From Chlorobiota bacterium (GTDB taxonomy: Bacteria; Bacteroidota; Bacteroidia; Bacteroidales; Marinilabiliaceae), in assembly GCA_013153405.1 (NCBI GenBank), contig JAADEM010000045.1, positions 1 to 43,976 on the forward strand: a DNA stretch of 43,976 nt, read 5' to 3'. The notes under the pieces were generated by a model, which saw only the letters and a list, made by a program, of their open reading frames with translations, did no database searches and was not told the origin of the DNA. A program made the position numbers and the translations under genes. How positions within the stretch are numbered: the first letter of the stretch is position 1; the number at the start of each line of letters is the position of its first letter. Below, in pieces: positions 18,202-26,334 of this stretch.

Positions 18202-19023
18202 ATGAAATACGTTCTTCTTCTTACAGACTTTTCCGATATTGCACGAAATGCAATTATATATGCATTGAATATGCTTAAAAATGAGCACTTGTATTACAAA
18301 CTTGTTAACACGTATGACCTTGAGTTCAGCGGTAGCCCTTATGTTATGCAGGTTAAAGATGAACTGGCCGAGGAGAGTATTAAAGGTCTGAATAATGAGC
18401 TTCAGCTTATTCATCGTTTATTTCCTGGGGTCAGAGTTGAACTTGCTTCGCGTTTCGGGTCGCTTATTGAGGTTATTCAGGAAGAAGTAAAAGATTACAA
18501 TCCTGATTTAATAGTTCTGGGTAATAAGGGTGAGAGTGCTATAGAACATTTTCTTCTGGGAAGTAATGCTTATGAAATAATTAAACGTATTAACAAACCG
18601 TTGCTTGTTGTTCCTAAGGGAGCTCATTTCATAAAACCGGAAAAGATTGTATTTGCCACAGATCTGAATGATTTTAAAAGCGATGATGTAATAAGACCGG
18701 TGAGGGATATCGTTATGTATTTTAATGCCCAGTTGCTGTTTATTCATGTTCTTGAAGAGAGTGATAAAGACAGATTTGAGGCTGAGAATAAGATACTTTC
18801 TCACTTTCCTGATATAAAATCAGCTTTTTATTACCTGCAGGGTGATAATGTTGCTAAACGAATTTGTGACTTCGTTGATGAACAGGGGGCCGGGATGGTA
18901 ATTATGATCAGGCATAACAAGAGTTTTTTTGAGAGAATAATTTATACAAGTACCACCAAACAAATGATTTTACATCCTAAGCATACACTTGTTGTTTTGC
19001 ACGATGAGGTATGTGAAGATTAA
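18202..19023 (+). CDS. Universal stress protein, two UspA domains
   Basis: The 273 residues form two UspA folds (about 1-140 and 147-268). Each begins with a beta strand of the form YVLLLTDFS or KIVFATDLN. The first domain ends with GNKGESAIEHFLLGS, which fits exactly the ATP-binding pattern G-2X-G-9X-G-S. In the second domain the equivalent stretch (IRHNKSFFERIIYTSTTKQ) has lost the glycines. Only the first half should therefore bind ATP, a common state for tandem Usp proteins. The gene stands alone between two spacer regions with repeats. Its trigger is unknown. Confidence 0.9.
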   Translation: MKYVLLLTDFSDIARNAIIYALNMLKNEHLYYKLVNTYDLEFSGSPYVMQVKDELAEESIKGLNNELQLIHRLFPGVRVELASRFGSLIEVIQEEVKDYNPDLIVLGNKGESAIEHFLLGSNAYEIIKRINKPLLVVPKGAHFIKPEKIVFATDLNDFKSDDVIRPVRDIVMYFNAQLLFIHVLEESDKDRFEAENKILSHFPDIKSAFYYLQGDNVAKRICDFVDEQGAGMVIMIRHNKSFFERIIYTSTTKQMILHPKHTLVVLHDEVCED

Positions 19024-19198
19024 GATGAAAGGGTTAGCTTTCGGTTTGAACCTGAATTAATCAATAAAGTATTTTTTCCATTTTAGTTTCACAAGAATAA
19101 TGAAACTCCGGGGCATGCCGGCCTGTCAGGCTATTTGGGCAAGGAGGGTTACCTTTTTCTAAATACATAAGTCAGGTATAGATGTCAATCATATATAA
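19024..19198. other. Spacer with small inverted repeats between convergent genes
   Basis: AGTTTCA (19085-19091) pairs with TGAAACT (19101-19107), and GCCTG-T-CAGGC (19121-19131) follows. Neither stem is followed by a T run that would make a classical terminator. The remainder, up to copy C of the repeat, holds nothing I recognise. Confidence 0.3.
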
Positions 19199-19412
19199 AA
19201 GAGGATGTCCAAAAAGTAAAACCTTAACGTCTCAGAACGGTCGAGATCGCCTGCCCTACTTCTTGGTCAGGCGGGCCTGTCTGACAGGATTATCCAGGCA
19301 GGCTTCTTTGCTCGCGCTCATTGCGATGACACAGATATTTCGTCATCTACTCATTATGCCCCAGGAATTTGGGGTGAATTCTCGGAATGACGACTTTTTA
19401 AACATCCTCTTT
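19199..19412 (+). repeat. Composite intergenic repeat, copy C
   Basis: The ends form an exact 10-bp inverted repeat: AAGAGGATGT (19199-19208) and ACATCCTCTT (19402-19411). Inside are GGTCGAGATCGC, shared with copies A and E, a GC-rich block with CCTGTC-T-GACAGG, GCGCTCATTGCGATGAC, and the ATTCTCGGAATGACGACTTTT tail shared with copies B, D and E. It lies between the 3' ends of the stress-protein and peptide-transporter genes. No coding sequence is credible. Confidence 0.85.
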
Positions 19413-19457
19413 GTATATATCTGAATTGTATAGATAGTCAGATTCGTTTACTTTGTT

Positions 19458-21095
19458 TTATGACACTTTATTAAGCTTTTTCATTATTGAAAAGATAAAT
19501 CCTGCTGCCATAAGAGTGAGGACAATGAAAACAAGCCATACCTGCCATATTTGAATCCGTTCGTAAAGGAAACTTCCAATACCGAGGAAAAGGTTTCCGA
19601 CGGCAGTGGCTCCCAGCCATGCACCCTGCATTATTCCCTGATATTTTGGCGGAGATACTTTTGACACGAATGAAATACCCATCGGACTAAGGAATAGTTC
19701 AGCAATGGTAAGTATGAAATAAGTGCTGATTAGCCATTGAACACCAACTCTTGGTGATTCAGGAGTAAGCTCTTTAAATGGAGTAAGGTGAAGTGAGCCT
19801 ATCAGAAGCACAAGGAAGGCAATAGATGTCAGAATCATACCTATTCCTATTTTCATTGGTGTTGTAGGTTCTGCATTTCGTTTTCTCAGCCATCCGAACA
19901 GTCCTACGATTACAGGGGTCAGAATTACAATAAATGCAGGATTAAACGGTTGGAACAGTTCTGGTGAGAACGGATTTACAGGTGCGAAATCTGAATAACG
20001 GTAATAAGCACCGAGTATACCGCCCAGTACCAGCAAACCTCCAATCAGCCTTTGGCTTTTGTTACTCTCTTTTCCGATTAACATAAGAAATCCGTAGAAT
20101 CCGATAATAATGGAAACAAGTGACCATACATCAAAGAAAAGATAGGCTGTGGGACCAACCTCCTGAACGGTGTAGTCACGGGCAAAAAAGCTCATTGTCA
20201 GGCCATTCTGGTGGAATGACATCCAGAAAAATATAACAACGGCAAATACCAGAAACAGAGCAGTAAGGCGCTGACGTGTCTCTTCTTTCGACATCTCCAC
20301 TATGCGGTCGCCTGTCTCTTCCTGCTTCTTCACATCAGGAAGGATATTTTTGAAAAACACCCATACCAGAAAAGATACAACCATTGTGAGACCAGCTACA
20401 CCAAATGCCATGTTAAAACCTGTGTTGTATGCATCCATGTATTGTTGAGCCCAGGCTGCAATGTCAGAAATATGATGTCCTGAAACCTGTTCCGATATTC
20501 TTTTAAGATCTTCAGCTTCGGTTCCGGTTAGGGTTCCTGCATTAAATTTATGTATAAGAGAAGGTAGAATATCATTACGCTCAAATCCCTGTTTGTGTAT
20601 AAACCAGTTGATAGTACCTGCTGCAGCATGAGGAGCAAATAATGCACCTATATTTATTCCCATATAAAAAACACTGAATGCAGAGTCTCTCAGATGCTGA
20701 TATTTTTTGTCGTCGTATATCTGACCGACTATAGCCTGCAGGTTACCTTTGAATAATCCGTTACCTAAAGCAATAACAAACAGTGCTATTACTGTAAAAG
20801 TAAGCCCGAAGCCCGGGATCGACATTAGCACATATCCTGCCAGCATTGTTACCAGTCCTACAAAAATTACCCCTTTATAGTTTTTTGTTCTGTCGGCAAG
20901 TATTCCTCCAAGCAATGCCAGTCCGTAAATTGATGCATAAAACAAACTGTAGATATTACCGGCCTTGGTAGGTGATAAACCATACTTAGCTGTTAGGTAA
21001 TATACCAGAATACCCATCATGGTATAAAACCCGAAACGTTCACCCATATTGGCAAAGAAGGCCACGTAAAGACCTTTGGGATGTCCTTTAAACAT
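19458..21095 (-). CDS. POT-family peptide/H+ symporter (MFS)
   Basis: The 545-residue, roughly 12-14-helix protein belongs to the proton-dependent oligopeptide transporter family. GERFGFYTMM (18-27) is the first-helix motif. GNGLFKGNLQAIVGQIYDD and FSVFYMGINIGA match the two PTR2 signatures. The ExxER proton-coupling motif reads NMGER (16-20), with Asn16 where many POT carriers have the first Glu; this variant is one I associate with Bacteroidota members. A periplasm-facing insertion around residues 165-215 separates helices 5 to 7. It probably imports di- and tripeptides. It has its own promoter and no operon partner. Confidence 0.9.
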   Translation of the reverse strand: MFKGHPKGLYVAFFANMGERFGFYTMMGILVYYLTAKYGLSPTKAGNIYSLFYASIYGLALLGGILADRTKNYKGVIFVGLVTMLAGYVLMSIPGFGLTFTVIALFVIALGNGLFKGNLQAIVGQIYDDKKYQHLRDSAFSVFYMGINIGALFAPHAAAGTINWFIHKQGFERNDILPSLIHKFNAGTLTGTEAEDLKRISEQVSGHHISDIAAWAQQYMDAYNTGFNMAFGVAGLTMVVSFLVWVFFKNILPDVKKQEETGDRIVEMSKEETRQRLTALFLVFAVVIFFWMSFHQNGLTMSFFARDYTVQEVGPTAYLFFDVWSLVSIIIGFYGFLMLIGKESNKSQRLIGGLLVLGGILGAYYRYSDFAPVNPFSPELFQPFNPAFIVILTPVIVGLFGWLRKRNAEPTTPMKIGIGMILTSIAFLVLLIGSLHLTPFKELTPESPRVGVQWLISTYFILTIAELFLSPMGISFVSKVSPPKYQGIMQGAWLGATAVGNLFLGIGSFLYERIQIWQVWLVFIVLTLMAAGFIFSIMKKLNKVS

Positions 21096-21135
21096 ATGCG
21101 AAAAATTTAAAATTAGTATTCAAATGTGAAAGAAA

Positions 21136-21166
21136 CAAAAATAAATAAAATTAACTCACCTGCAAA
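21136..21166 (-). promoter_or_regulatory. Bacteroidota-type promoter of the peptide transporter
   Basis: On the minus strand TTTG (21166-21163) and TATTTTTG (21143-21136) are separated by exactly 19 bp, matching the -33/-7 consensus. Transcription would begin near 21129, giving a leader of about 34 bases before the start codon at 21095. The remainder of this 320-bp divergent spacer is AT-rich, with long T runs, and shows no further element I can support. Confidence 0.72.
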
Positions 21167-21415
21167 TTACAAATAAAGAACTGATTCGTTAAAGGTTTAC
21201 TTGACTGGCATTATTTGTTTTACTCGTAATACTATCCTTAAATATTATGATAATATGTAAGTTCTTAATGTGTTGGAATTGATATTTGATAGTTTAATTC
21301 TGAGGATTTTATGTTTTTTTTATTTTTTTTTATATAATTGTAGTAATTATAGCAGATGGTACGTTGCTAATAATCAATGGGGTAACAACTAAAGTCATAT
21401 TAAAACTTATTAAAA

Positions 21416-23122
21416 ATGAGAAAGCTATTGTTTTCATTTATTGTGTTTGTTGTGTTTTTAACAACTGAACATTCATTATTTGGATTTAATCGTGTATACA
21501 ACAATAATGCAAATCCAGTAACAGGTAATTCGGGGTTGAAATCAGCTGTGGTCGCTGAGCTGACAATAACAACTTCTGATGTTACAAACATTACTGAAAA
21601 CTCGGCAACTTCAGGAGGGAATGTTACAGACGAGGGAACCAGTTCTGTTATACAAAGGGGAGTTGTTGTTTCCACATCGGTAAATCCAACCCTTAATGAT
21701 ATGATATTTATTGATTTGTCATCAGGTCCGGGAGAGTTTACATCATACATTACTAATCTTAAACCCGGAATAACATATCATGTCAGAGCTTATGCCATAA
21801 ATGAAACAGATACAGTTTACGGTGGAGATATAGAATTTACAACAAGCTGCCCGGCAGATGCTCCATCCCATTTGGAAGAGGGGTTTGAATCCGGAGTGTT
21901 GTCCGGATGTTGGGCTGTTATAGATAAAGATGGGGTTAATGGTGAACATTGGCATGTGGTGTCAAATGATGCTAACACCGGAACATATTCGGCATACATA
22001 AAATATGATAATGCTTCTGAGTCGGGAGGAGTGGTTGAGGACTGGCTTATAACTCCGGCAATAAGCCTGAATGACAATTCACAGTTAAATTACTGGGAGA
22101 GTTGGGACTACCCAGGGTATGCTTCTGATATTTATGTGAAAATTTCCACATCAACACAAACCGATACTGCTTCGTTTGTCGATTTGCTTCATTTTGAAAC
22201 CAGTGATTATTTAGACGATAATAATTTTACTCTCAGAACTATAGACCTGAGTGCATATGACGGACAAACGGTATATCTGGCTTTTGTGATGAAACAGAAT
22301 GACGGAGCAAGCTGGTATATTGATGATCTTGAAATAACATCTTCGTGCAGTGGCTTGCCGGCAATTACTGTTCAGCCTGAAGCTCAGTCTGTATGTGATA
22401 GTTCAACTACTGAATTGTCAGTTACTGCAGATAATGCACTCACATATCAATGGAAAAAAGACTCTGTTTTTATTTCAGGTGCAAATTCTGCAACACTTAC
22501 AATTAATAATACTACAAAGTATTGGGCAGGAAACTATTATTGCCTTATTACAAATGACTGCGGCACTATAAGCAGCGATACTGTTGCCGTTTCGGTGAAC
22601 ATTCCGGTTTCAATAATTACACAGCCTGTATCTGTTACCGATGCCATAGAGGGAGACAGTGTTTCTTTTGTTGTAGAAGCAGAAGGTACGGATCTGACGT
22701 ATCAATGGAAAAAAGACGGAGTAGAAATAAGTGGCGCCAATAACGATACACTTACTTTTACCAGTGTTGCAACTTCCGATGCCGGAGACTATTTGGTAAC
22801 CGTTACGGGAGCATGCGGAATTGTAGAGAGTGACGTAGTAACATTGCAGGTTGCAACTACCACTGACATAACCTCTGTGGTTAAGCAAAAAATAAAAATA
22901 TACCCGAATCCTTCACAGGGAAGATTTACTTTAACAACTGAAGGATTTACCCTACAGTCTGAAATTAAGATAGTTGATCTAAATGGAAAAGTGGTTTATT
23001 TCGGAAAGTTAACAGGTCCCGAACAAACAATAGATATAAGTATGTTCAGTTCAGGTGTATACAATTTAATTATCCGGAATGGGCAGGAGCAGAAGACACT
23101 GAAATTGATTATTAAAAAATAA
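21416..23122 (+). CDS. Secreted multidomain protein with T9SS sorting domain
   Basis: The 568-residue protein starts with a Sec signal peptide (1-23). It continues with a fibronectin-like domain (about 48-143), a cleaved-adhesin / choice-of-anchor-J jellyroll (154-310, ending SWYIDDLEI), and two Ig-like domains (316-395 and 399-479), both with LTYQWKKD and an AGxY motif. It ends in a type A T9SS sorting domain (494-568, IKIYPNPSQGRFTL to LKLIIKK). It should cross the outer membrane by the type IX system and be released or anchored at the surface. No catalytic domain is visible, so adhesion or glycan or protein binding is the best guess. The gene is monocistronic and ends at a terminator 20 bp later. 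Confidence 0.9.
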   Translation: MRKLLFSFIVFVVFLTTEHSLFGFNRVYNNNANPVTGNSGLKSAVVAELTITTSDVTNITENSATSGGNVTDEGTSSVIQRGVVVSTSVNPTLNDMIFIDLSSGPGEFTSYITNLKPGITYHVRAYAINETDTVYGGDIEFTTSCPADAPSHLEEGFESGVLSGCWAVIDKDGVNGEHWHVVSNDANTGTYSAYIKYDNASESGGVVEDWLITPAISLNDNSQLNYWESWDYPGYASDIYVKISTSTQTDTASFVDLLHFETSDYLDDNNFTLRTIDLSAYDGQTVYLAFVMKQNDGASWYIDDLEITSSCSGLPAITVQPEAQSVCDSSTTELSVTADNALTYQWKKDSVFISGANSATLTINNTTKYWAGNYYCLITNDCGTISSDTVAVSVNIPVSIITQPVSVTDAIEGDSVSFVVEAEGTDLTYQWKKDGVEISGANNDTLTFTSVATSDAGDYLVTVTGACGIVESDVVTLQVATTTDITSVVKQKIKIYPNPSQGRFTLTTEGFTLQSEIKIVDLNGKVVYFGKLTGPEQTIDISMFSSGVYNLIIRNGQEQKTLKLIIKK

Positions 23123-23141
23123 AAAACTATCGGCTGTTTGC

Positions 23142-23204
23142 AAAGGCTGTTGTATGAACATCTTCGTAATGGAAGGGTGTTTTAACAACAGCCTTTGTTT
23201 TTTT
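23142..23204 (+). terminator. Intrinsic terminator after the T9SS cargo gene
   Basis: A perfect 12-bp stem, AAAGGCTGTTGT (23142-23153) with ACAACAGCCTTT (23185-23196), encloses a 31-base loop and is followed by GTTTTTTT. The loop is longer than usual. Confidence 0.8.
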
Positions 23205-23242
23205 AGCATCGTAGTTTTGTCTTACTTTTTTATATCCGGTTG

Positions 23243-23338
23243 CATGTGGCCGTTTTAATTAATGCAGAATTAATCATTAGAAAGTGATAAATGAGCAAAC
23301 TAATGACCATTTTATGTTTAACTAATTAAAACGACATG
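23243..23338. repeat. 96-bp nested inverted-repeat element
   Basis: The outer arms CATGT-ggc-CGTTTTAATTA (23243-23261) and TAATTAAAACG-ACATG (23323-23338) are exact complements except for a 3-base bulge. Nested inside are TCATTAG (23274-23280) and CTAATGA (23300-23306), again exact. The element lies between the terminator of the T9SS gene and the promoter of nnr. It could be a small non-autonomous mobile element, a structured RNA or a regulatory site. No second copy was noticed in the window. Confidence 0.55.
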
Positions 23339-23370
23339 TTAAATAACTGACTTTTTTTCTCGAAAAAACT

Positions 23371-23378
23371 TAACTTTG
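23371..23378 (+). promoter_or_regulatory. -7 promoter element for nnr
   Basis: TAACTTTG matches TAnnTTTG and stands 24 bp before the nnr start codon. The -33 position is only T-rich (CTTTTTTTC), without a clear TTTG. The element is embedded in the small palindrome TTAAC-TTT-GTTAA (23370-23382), which might bind a regulator. Confidence 0.45.
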
Positions 23379-23401
23379 TTAAACACGAGAAAACAGGAAA
23401 G

Positions 23402-24916
23402 ATGATCAAGATATTTTCAGTAAAACAGGTTCCTTTAATTGATAAATATACCATAGAAAACGAACCGGTTTTGTCAATAAATTTAATGGAAAGAGCTGCC
23501 GGAACTTTATTTGAATGGATACAGAATAATTATCCTGATAAATGTGTGAAAGTTTTTGCCGGACCCGGTAATAATGGTGGCGATGCTTTGGCTTTGGCCA
23601 GAATGCTTTTTCAGGCTAAACATGATGTGGTAATTTACATTGTTAACCCTTCGGGTAAGTTCTCTCCTGATGCAAGAGCAAATCTTGACAAGCTGCTTAA
23701 AATAATTTCGGAGAATAAGGTGGTTTATCTTTCTGACGACAATACCGGATTTCCCGACCTGGCAGCAGAAGACCTTATTGTCGACGGCCTTTTTGGTTCA
23801 GGGCTGAACAGGCCGTTGCGGGGATTGCCGCTGAAAGTGGTAAAACATATTAATAATTCGGAAGCCACGGTTTTGTCGGTTGATATTCCTTCAGGTTTGT
23901 TTGGTGAAGATAACAGTAATAATGATCCTGAAGGAATTGTAAGAGCTGATCATACATTGTCTTTTCAGTTTCCGAAACTCTCTTTTTTGCTGGCAGACTA
24001 CGGAGAGTTTGCCGGAGATTGGGAGATTATGGATATAGGTTTACATCCTGAAGCTGTAGAGGAGTATGAAACAAAAAGGTTCTTTATTGAAACTGATGAT
24101 ATAGCCTCTTTGATTAAAACCAGAAATCGTTTCTCGCATAAAGGTGATTACGGACATGCACTGCTGCTGGCCGGAAGTTATGGTAAAATGGGTGCGGCAG
24201 TTCTGGCGTCAAAAGGTTGTTTGAAATCGGGAGCTGGCCTGCTGACATCGCATATTCCGCATTACGGTTATCAGATAATTCAAACGTCGGTACCAGAAGC
24301 AATGACAAGTATAGACAGATCAGATATCCTGATAAGTGAATTCCCCGGACCGGAGCCGTTTAATGCCATAGGGGTGGGGCCTGGCATAGGAACCAAGCCC
24401 AATACGGTAAAAGCTGTGAAAGAGCTGATCCAGGCAGCAGCACAAAAAACACTTGTTCTGGATGCAGATGCGTTGAATATAATTTCAGAAAATAAGGAGT
24501 TGCTGAATTTACTGCCTGAAAATACCGTTTTAACTCCTCACCCAAAGGAATTTGACCGTCTGGCAGGTATAAGTACTTCGCATTACGAACGACTGGAAAA
24601 AGCTGTGGAATTTGCAGGCGAGTATAAGGTTATTGTAGTGTTAAAAGGAGCTTATACAGTTACAGTTCTTCCTGACGGTAATTGTTATTTTAATTCTACG
24701 GGTAATCCCGGTATGGCAACTGCCGGAAGCGGAGATGTTCTGACAGGAGTAATTTTAGGTTTGCTTGCACAGAAATATCTTCCACACGAAGCTGCTGTTA
24801 TTGGTGTTTATGTTCATGGACTGGCAGGCGATATAGCCGCAGCTGAAGAATCGGAACAGGGAGTGACGGCATCGGCGATAATTAATAATCTGGGACGGGC
24901 TTTTTCGGCATTCTGA
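23402..24916 (+). CDS. nnr: Bifunctional NAD(P)H-hydrate epimerase / ADP-dependent dehydratase
   Basis: The 504-residue protein fuses both repair activities for hydrated NAD(P)H. The N-terminal epimerase (about 1-222) contains AGPGNNGGDALALAR (53-67), VDGLFGSGLNRP and SVDIPSG. The C-terminal ribokinase-like dehydratase (about 228-504) contains GVGPGIG (324-330), LTPHPKEFDRL, and NPGMATAGSGDVLTG with the catalytic Asp445. Length and order are standard for bacterial Nnr. It stands alone, downstream of a -7 element and a nested inverted repeat. Confidence 0.95.
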   Translation: MIKIFSVKQVPLIDKYTIENEPVLSINLMERAAGTLFEWIQNNYPDKCVKVFAGPGNNGGDALALARMLFQAKHDVVIYIVNPSGKFSPDARANLDKLLKIISENKVVYLSDDNTGFPDLAAEDLIVDGLFGSGLNRPLRGLPLKVVKHINNSEATVLSVDIPSGLFGEDNSNNDPEGIVRADHTLSFQFPKLSFLLADYGEFAGDWEIMDIGLHPEAVEEYETKRFFIETDDIASLIKTRNRFSHKGDYGHALLLAGSYGKMGAAVLASKGCLKSGAGLLTSHIPHYGYQIIQTSVPEAMTSIDRSDILISEFPGPEPFNAIGVGPGIGTKPNTVKAVKELIQAAAQKTLVLDADALNIISENKELLNLLPENTVLTPHPKEFDRLAGISTSHYERLEKAVEFAGEYKVIVVLKGAYTVTVLPDGNCYFNSTGNPGMATAGSGDVLTGVILGLLAQKYLPHEAAVIGVYVHGLAGDIAAAEESEQGVTASAIINNLGRAFSAF

Positions 24917-25109
24917 TAACAGAGTTAATATAATTTGTTTTCTATTTATGCAGGAGTAAACAGTTACAGAGATTAGCAGTAATCTTTATCTGTATTTTTA
25001 GTGTCAGGGTAAAAAAATAATTTAAGGATTTGGAACAGTGAATATTCGTCTGATGTAAATTGACGCTTTTTTTAAATCGCATATTCTTCTATCCGTAAAC
25101 AAGGTGAGG

Positions 25110-25140
25110 TTTGTTCATTTATTATTTTCTTTTACCTTTG
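25110..25140 (+). promoter_or_regulatory. Bacteroidota-type promoter for the DUF4831 / pepD / MFS genes
   Basis: TTTG (25110-25113) and TACCTTTG (25133-25140) are separated by exactly 19 bp. The expected transcription start, near 25147, lies downstream of the first in-frame ATG of the next gene (25104). This rules that ATG out and supports the start at 25176. Confidence 0.75.
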
Positions 25141-25175
25141 ACAGAGCGAGTTTTATAGTGAAAAAAGCTGGGATT

Positions 25176-26300
25176 ATGGGAATAAAACATATTTTTTCAA
25201 AAAATACGGTTATAGCCGTGGCACTGGTATTTTTAATATCTTCCTGTGCCTCCGAAATTCAGATACCTTCCAAAGCGAATGTTCAGAATGTAAACACAGT
25301 TTCGAATGCCACAGTTAATTCTTTGGTTTATTCTCTTCCTGTTACGGTAATAAGAGTGGAAATTGAAGCAGAAAAGGTCGTTAGTAAAGTCGGCCCGTTT
25401 TACAGATATTCAAAAAAACTGCTTAATGTGGAAAACGTTGTACTGGAAGATAACGTAGAATGGCGGCTGAAAGGAGTAAAGGTATATACTACCGGCAAAC
25501 CCGATTATTCAAAGCGTTTTGTTGTTTCGGCTTCGGGCTCTAATGTGGCTCAGATGTTAAATCTCACTTCCGACGGAGTGTTGGTTGGTATAAATCTGGA
25601 TGAATTGCCGGAAACTGATAATGTTCTTAAAACAAATGTGGAGACTGTAACTCCGTCGCCTGACGATATCAGTTTTGATGATGTTCCGATGCTTGAGAAA
25701 CAACTACTAAAAACATCAACAGCAGCGATGGCTGAGGAAACTGCAAATCTAATTTACAAGGTTCGCAAGCGTAGGTTTAAAATTCTGGCATCCGATTATC
25801 CTGTTCTTCCTCCCGACGGAGAAGCTTTTGAGGTTTCCGTAAGGGAGCTTGATAAATATGAAAAGCAGCTTGTTGAACTTTTTACGGGAAAGAAGGAGAC
25901 CTTCAGCGTTACAAAAACATTTGATTTTATTCCCGATTCAATGAGTGTTAACAATTCGGTACTTTGTCGCTTTTCGAAACAAAAAGGAATTCTTGATCCG
26001 ATGGATTTGGCAGGAACACCTGTTTATATCGATGTGAAAGTTGAAAAGCCGGCAAAACTGCCTTCAGGATATGTTCAGGTTGAAAAAAATGAAATACTTA
26101 AACAAGGATTATTCTGTAATACTCCGGCCAGGGCTGATGTGAAAGTAATAGACAGAAATATACTGCTTATTGAAAAAGAGGTTTTGTTGGGACAATACGG
26201 ACAACTGATTTCACTTCCAGTGGATTTAATGCAAAGGGATGATGTAAAGATAAAACTGGACCCTGCTACAGGAGCATTAATCAGCATTACAAAAGAATGA
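25176..26300 (+). CDS. DUF4831 family lipoprotein
   Basis: The 374-residue protein has a lipoprotein signal (hydrophobic stretch 10-21, then ISSC with the lipidated Cys24), so it is exported and membrane-anchored. The mature part begins with a low-complexity Asn/Val/Ser stretch and YSLPVTVIRVEIEAEK. GPFYRYSKKLL follows, both typical of DUF4831, a Bacteroidota family of unknown function. A central all-beta region and an ETANLIYKVRKRRFKIL segment are also recognisable. The promoter at 25110-25140 fixes the start. The dipeptidase gene follows after 35 bp, so they are probably co-transcribed; a functional link is not known. Confidence 0.8.
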   Translation: MGIKHIFSKNTVIAVALVFLISSCASEIQIPSKANVQNVNTVSNATVNSLVYSLPVTVIRVEIEAEKVVSKVGPFYRYSKKLLNVENVVLEDNVEWRLKGVKVYTTGKPDYSKRFVVSASGSNVAQMLNLTSDGVLVGINLDELPETDNVLKTNVETVTPSPDDISFDDVPMLEKQLLKTSTAAMAEETANLIYKVRKRRFKILASDYPVLPPDGEAFEVSVRELDKYEKQLVELFTGKKETFSVTKTFDFIPDSMSVNNSVLCRFSKQKGILDPMDLAGTPVYIDVKVEKPAKLPSGYVQVEKNEILKQGLFCNTPARADVKVIDRNILLIEKEVLLGQYGQLISLPVDLMQRDDVKIKLDPATGALISITKE

Positions 26301-26334
26301 ACATAAAACATCTAATATTTAAACCGTTGAAATT

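Noticed and set aside
19024..19457. tRNA or small RNA gene in the convergent spacer
   Set aside because: No cloverleaf or CCA end could be drawn; the structure seen is explained by repeat copy C and small palindromes.
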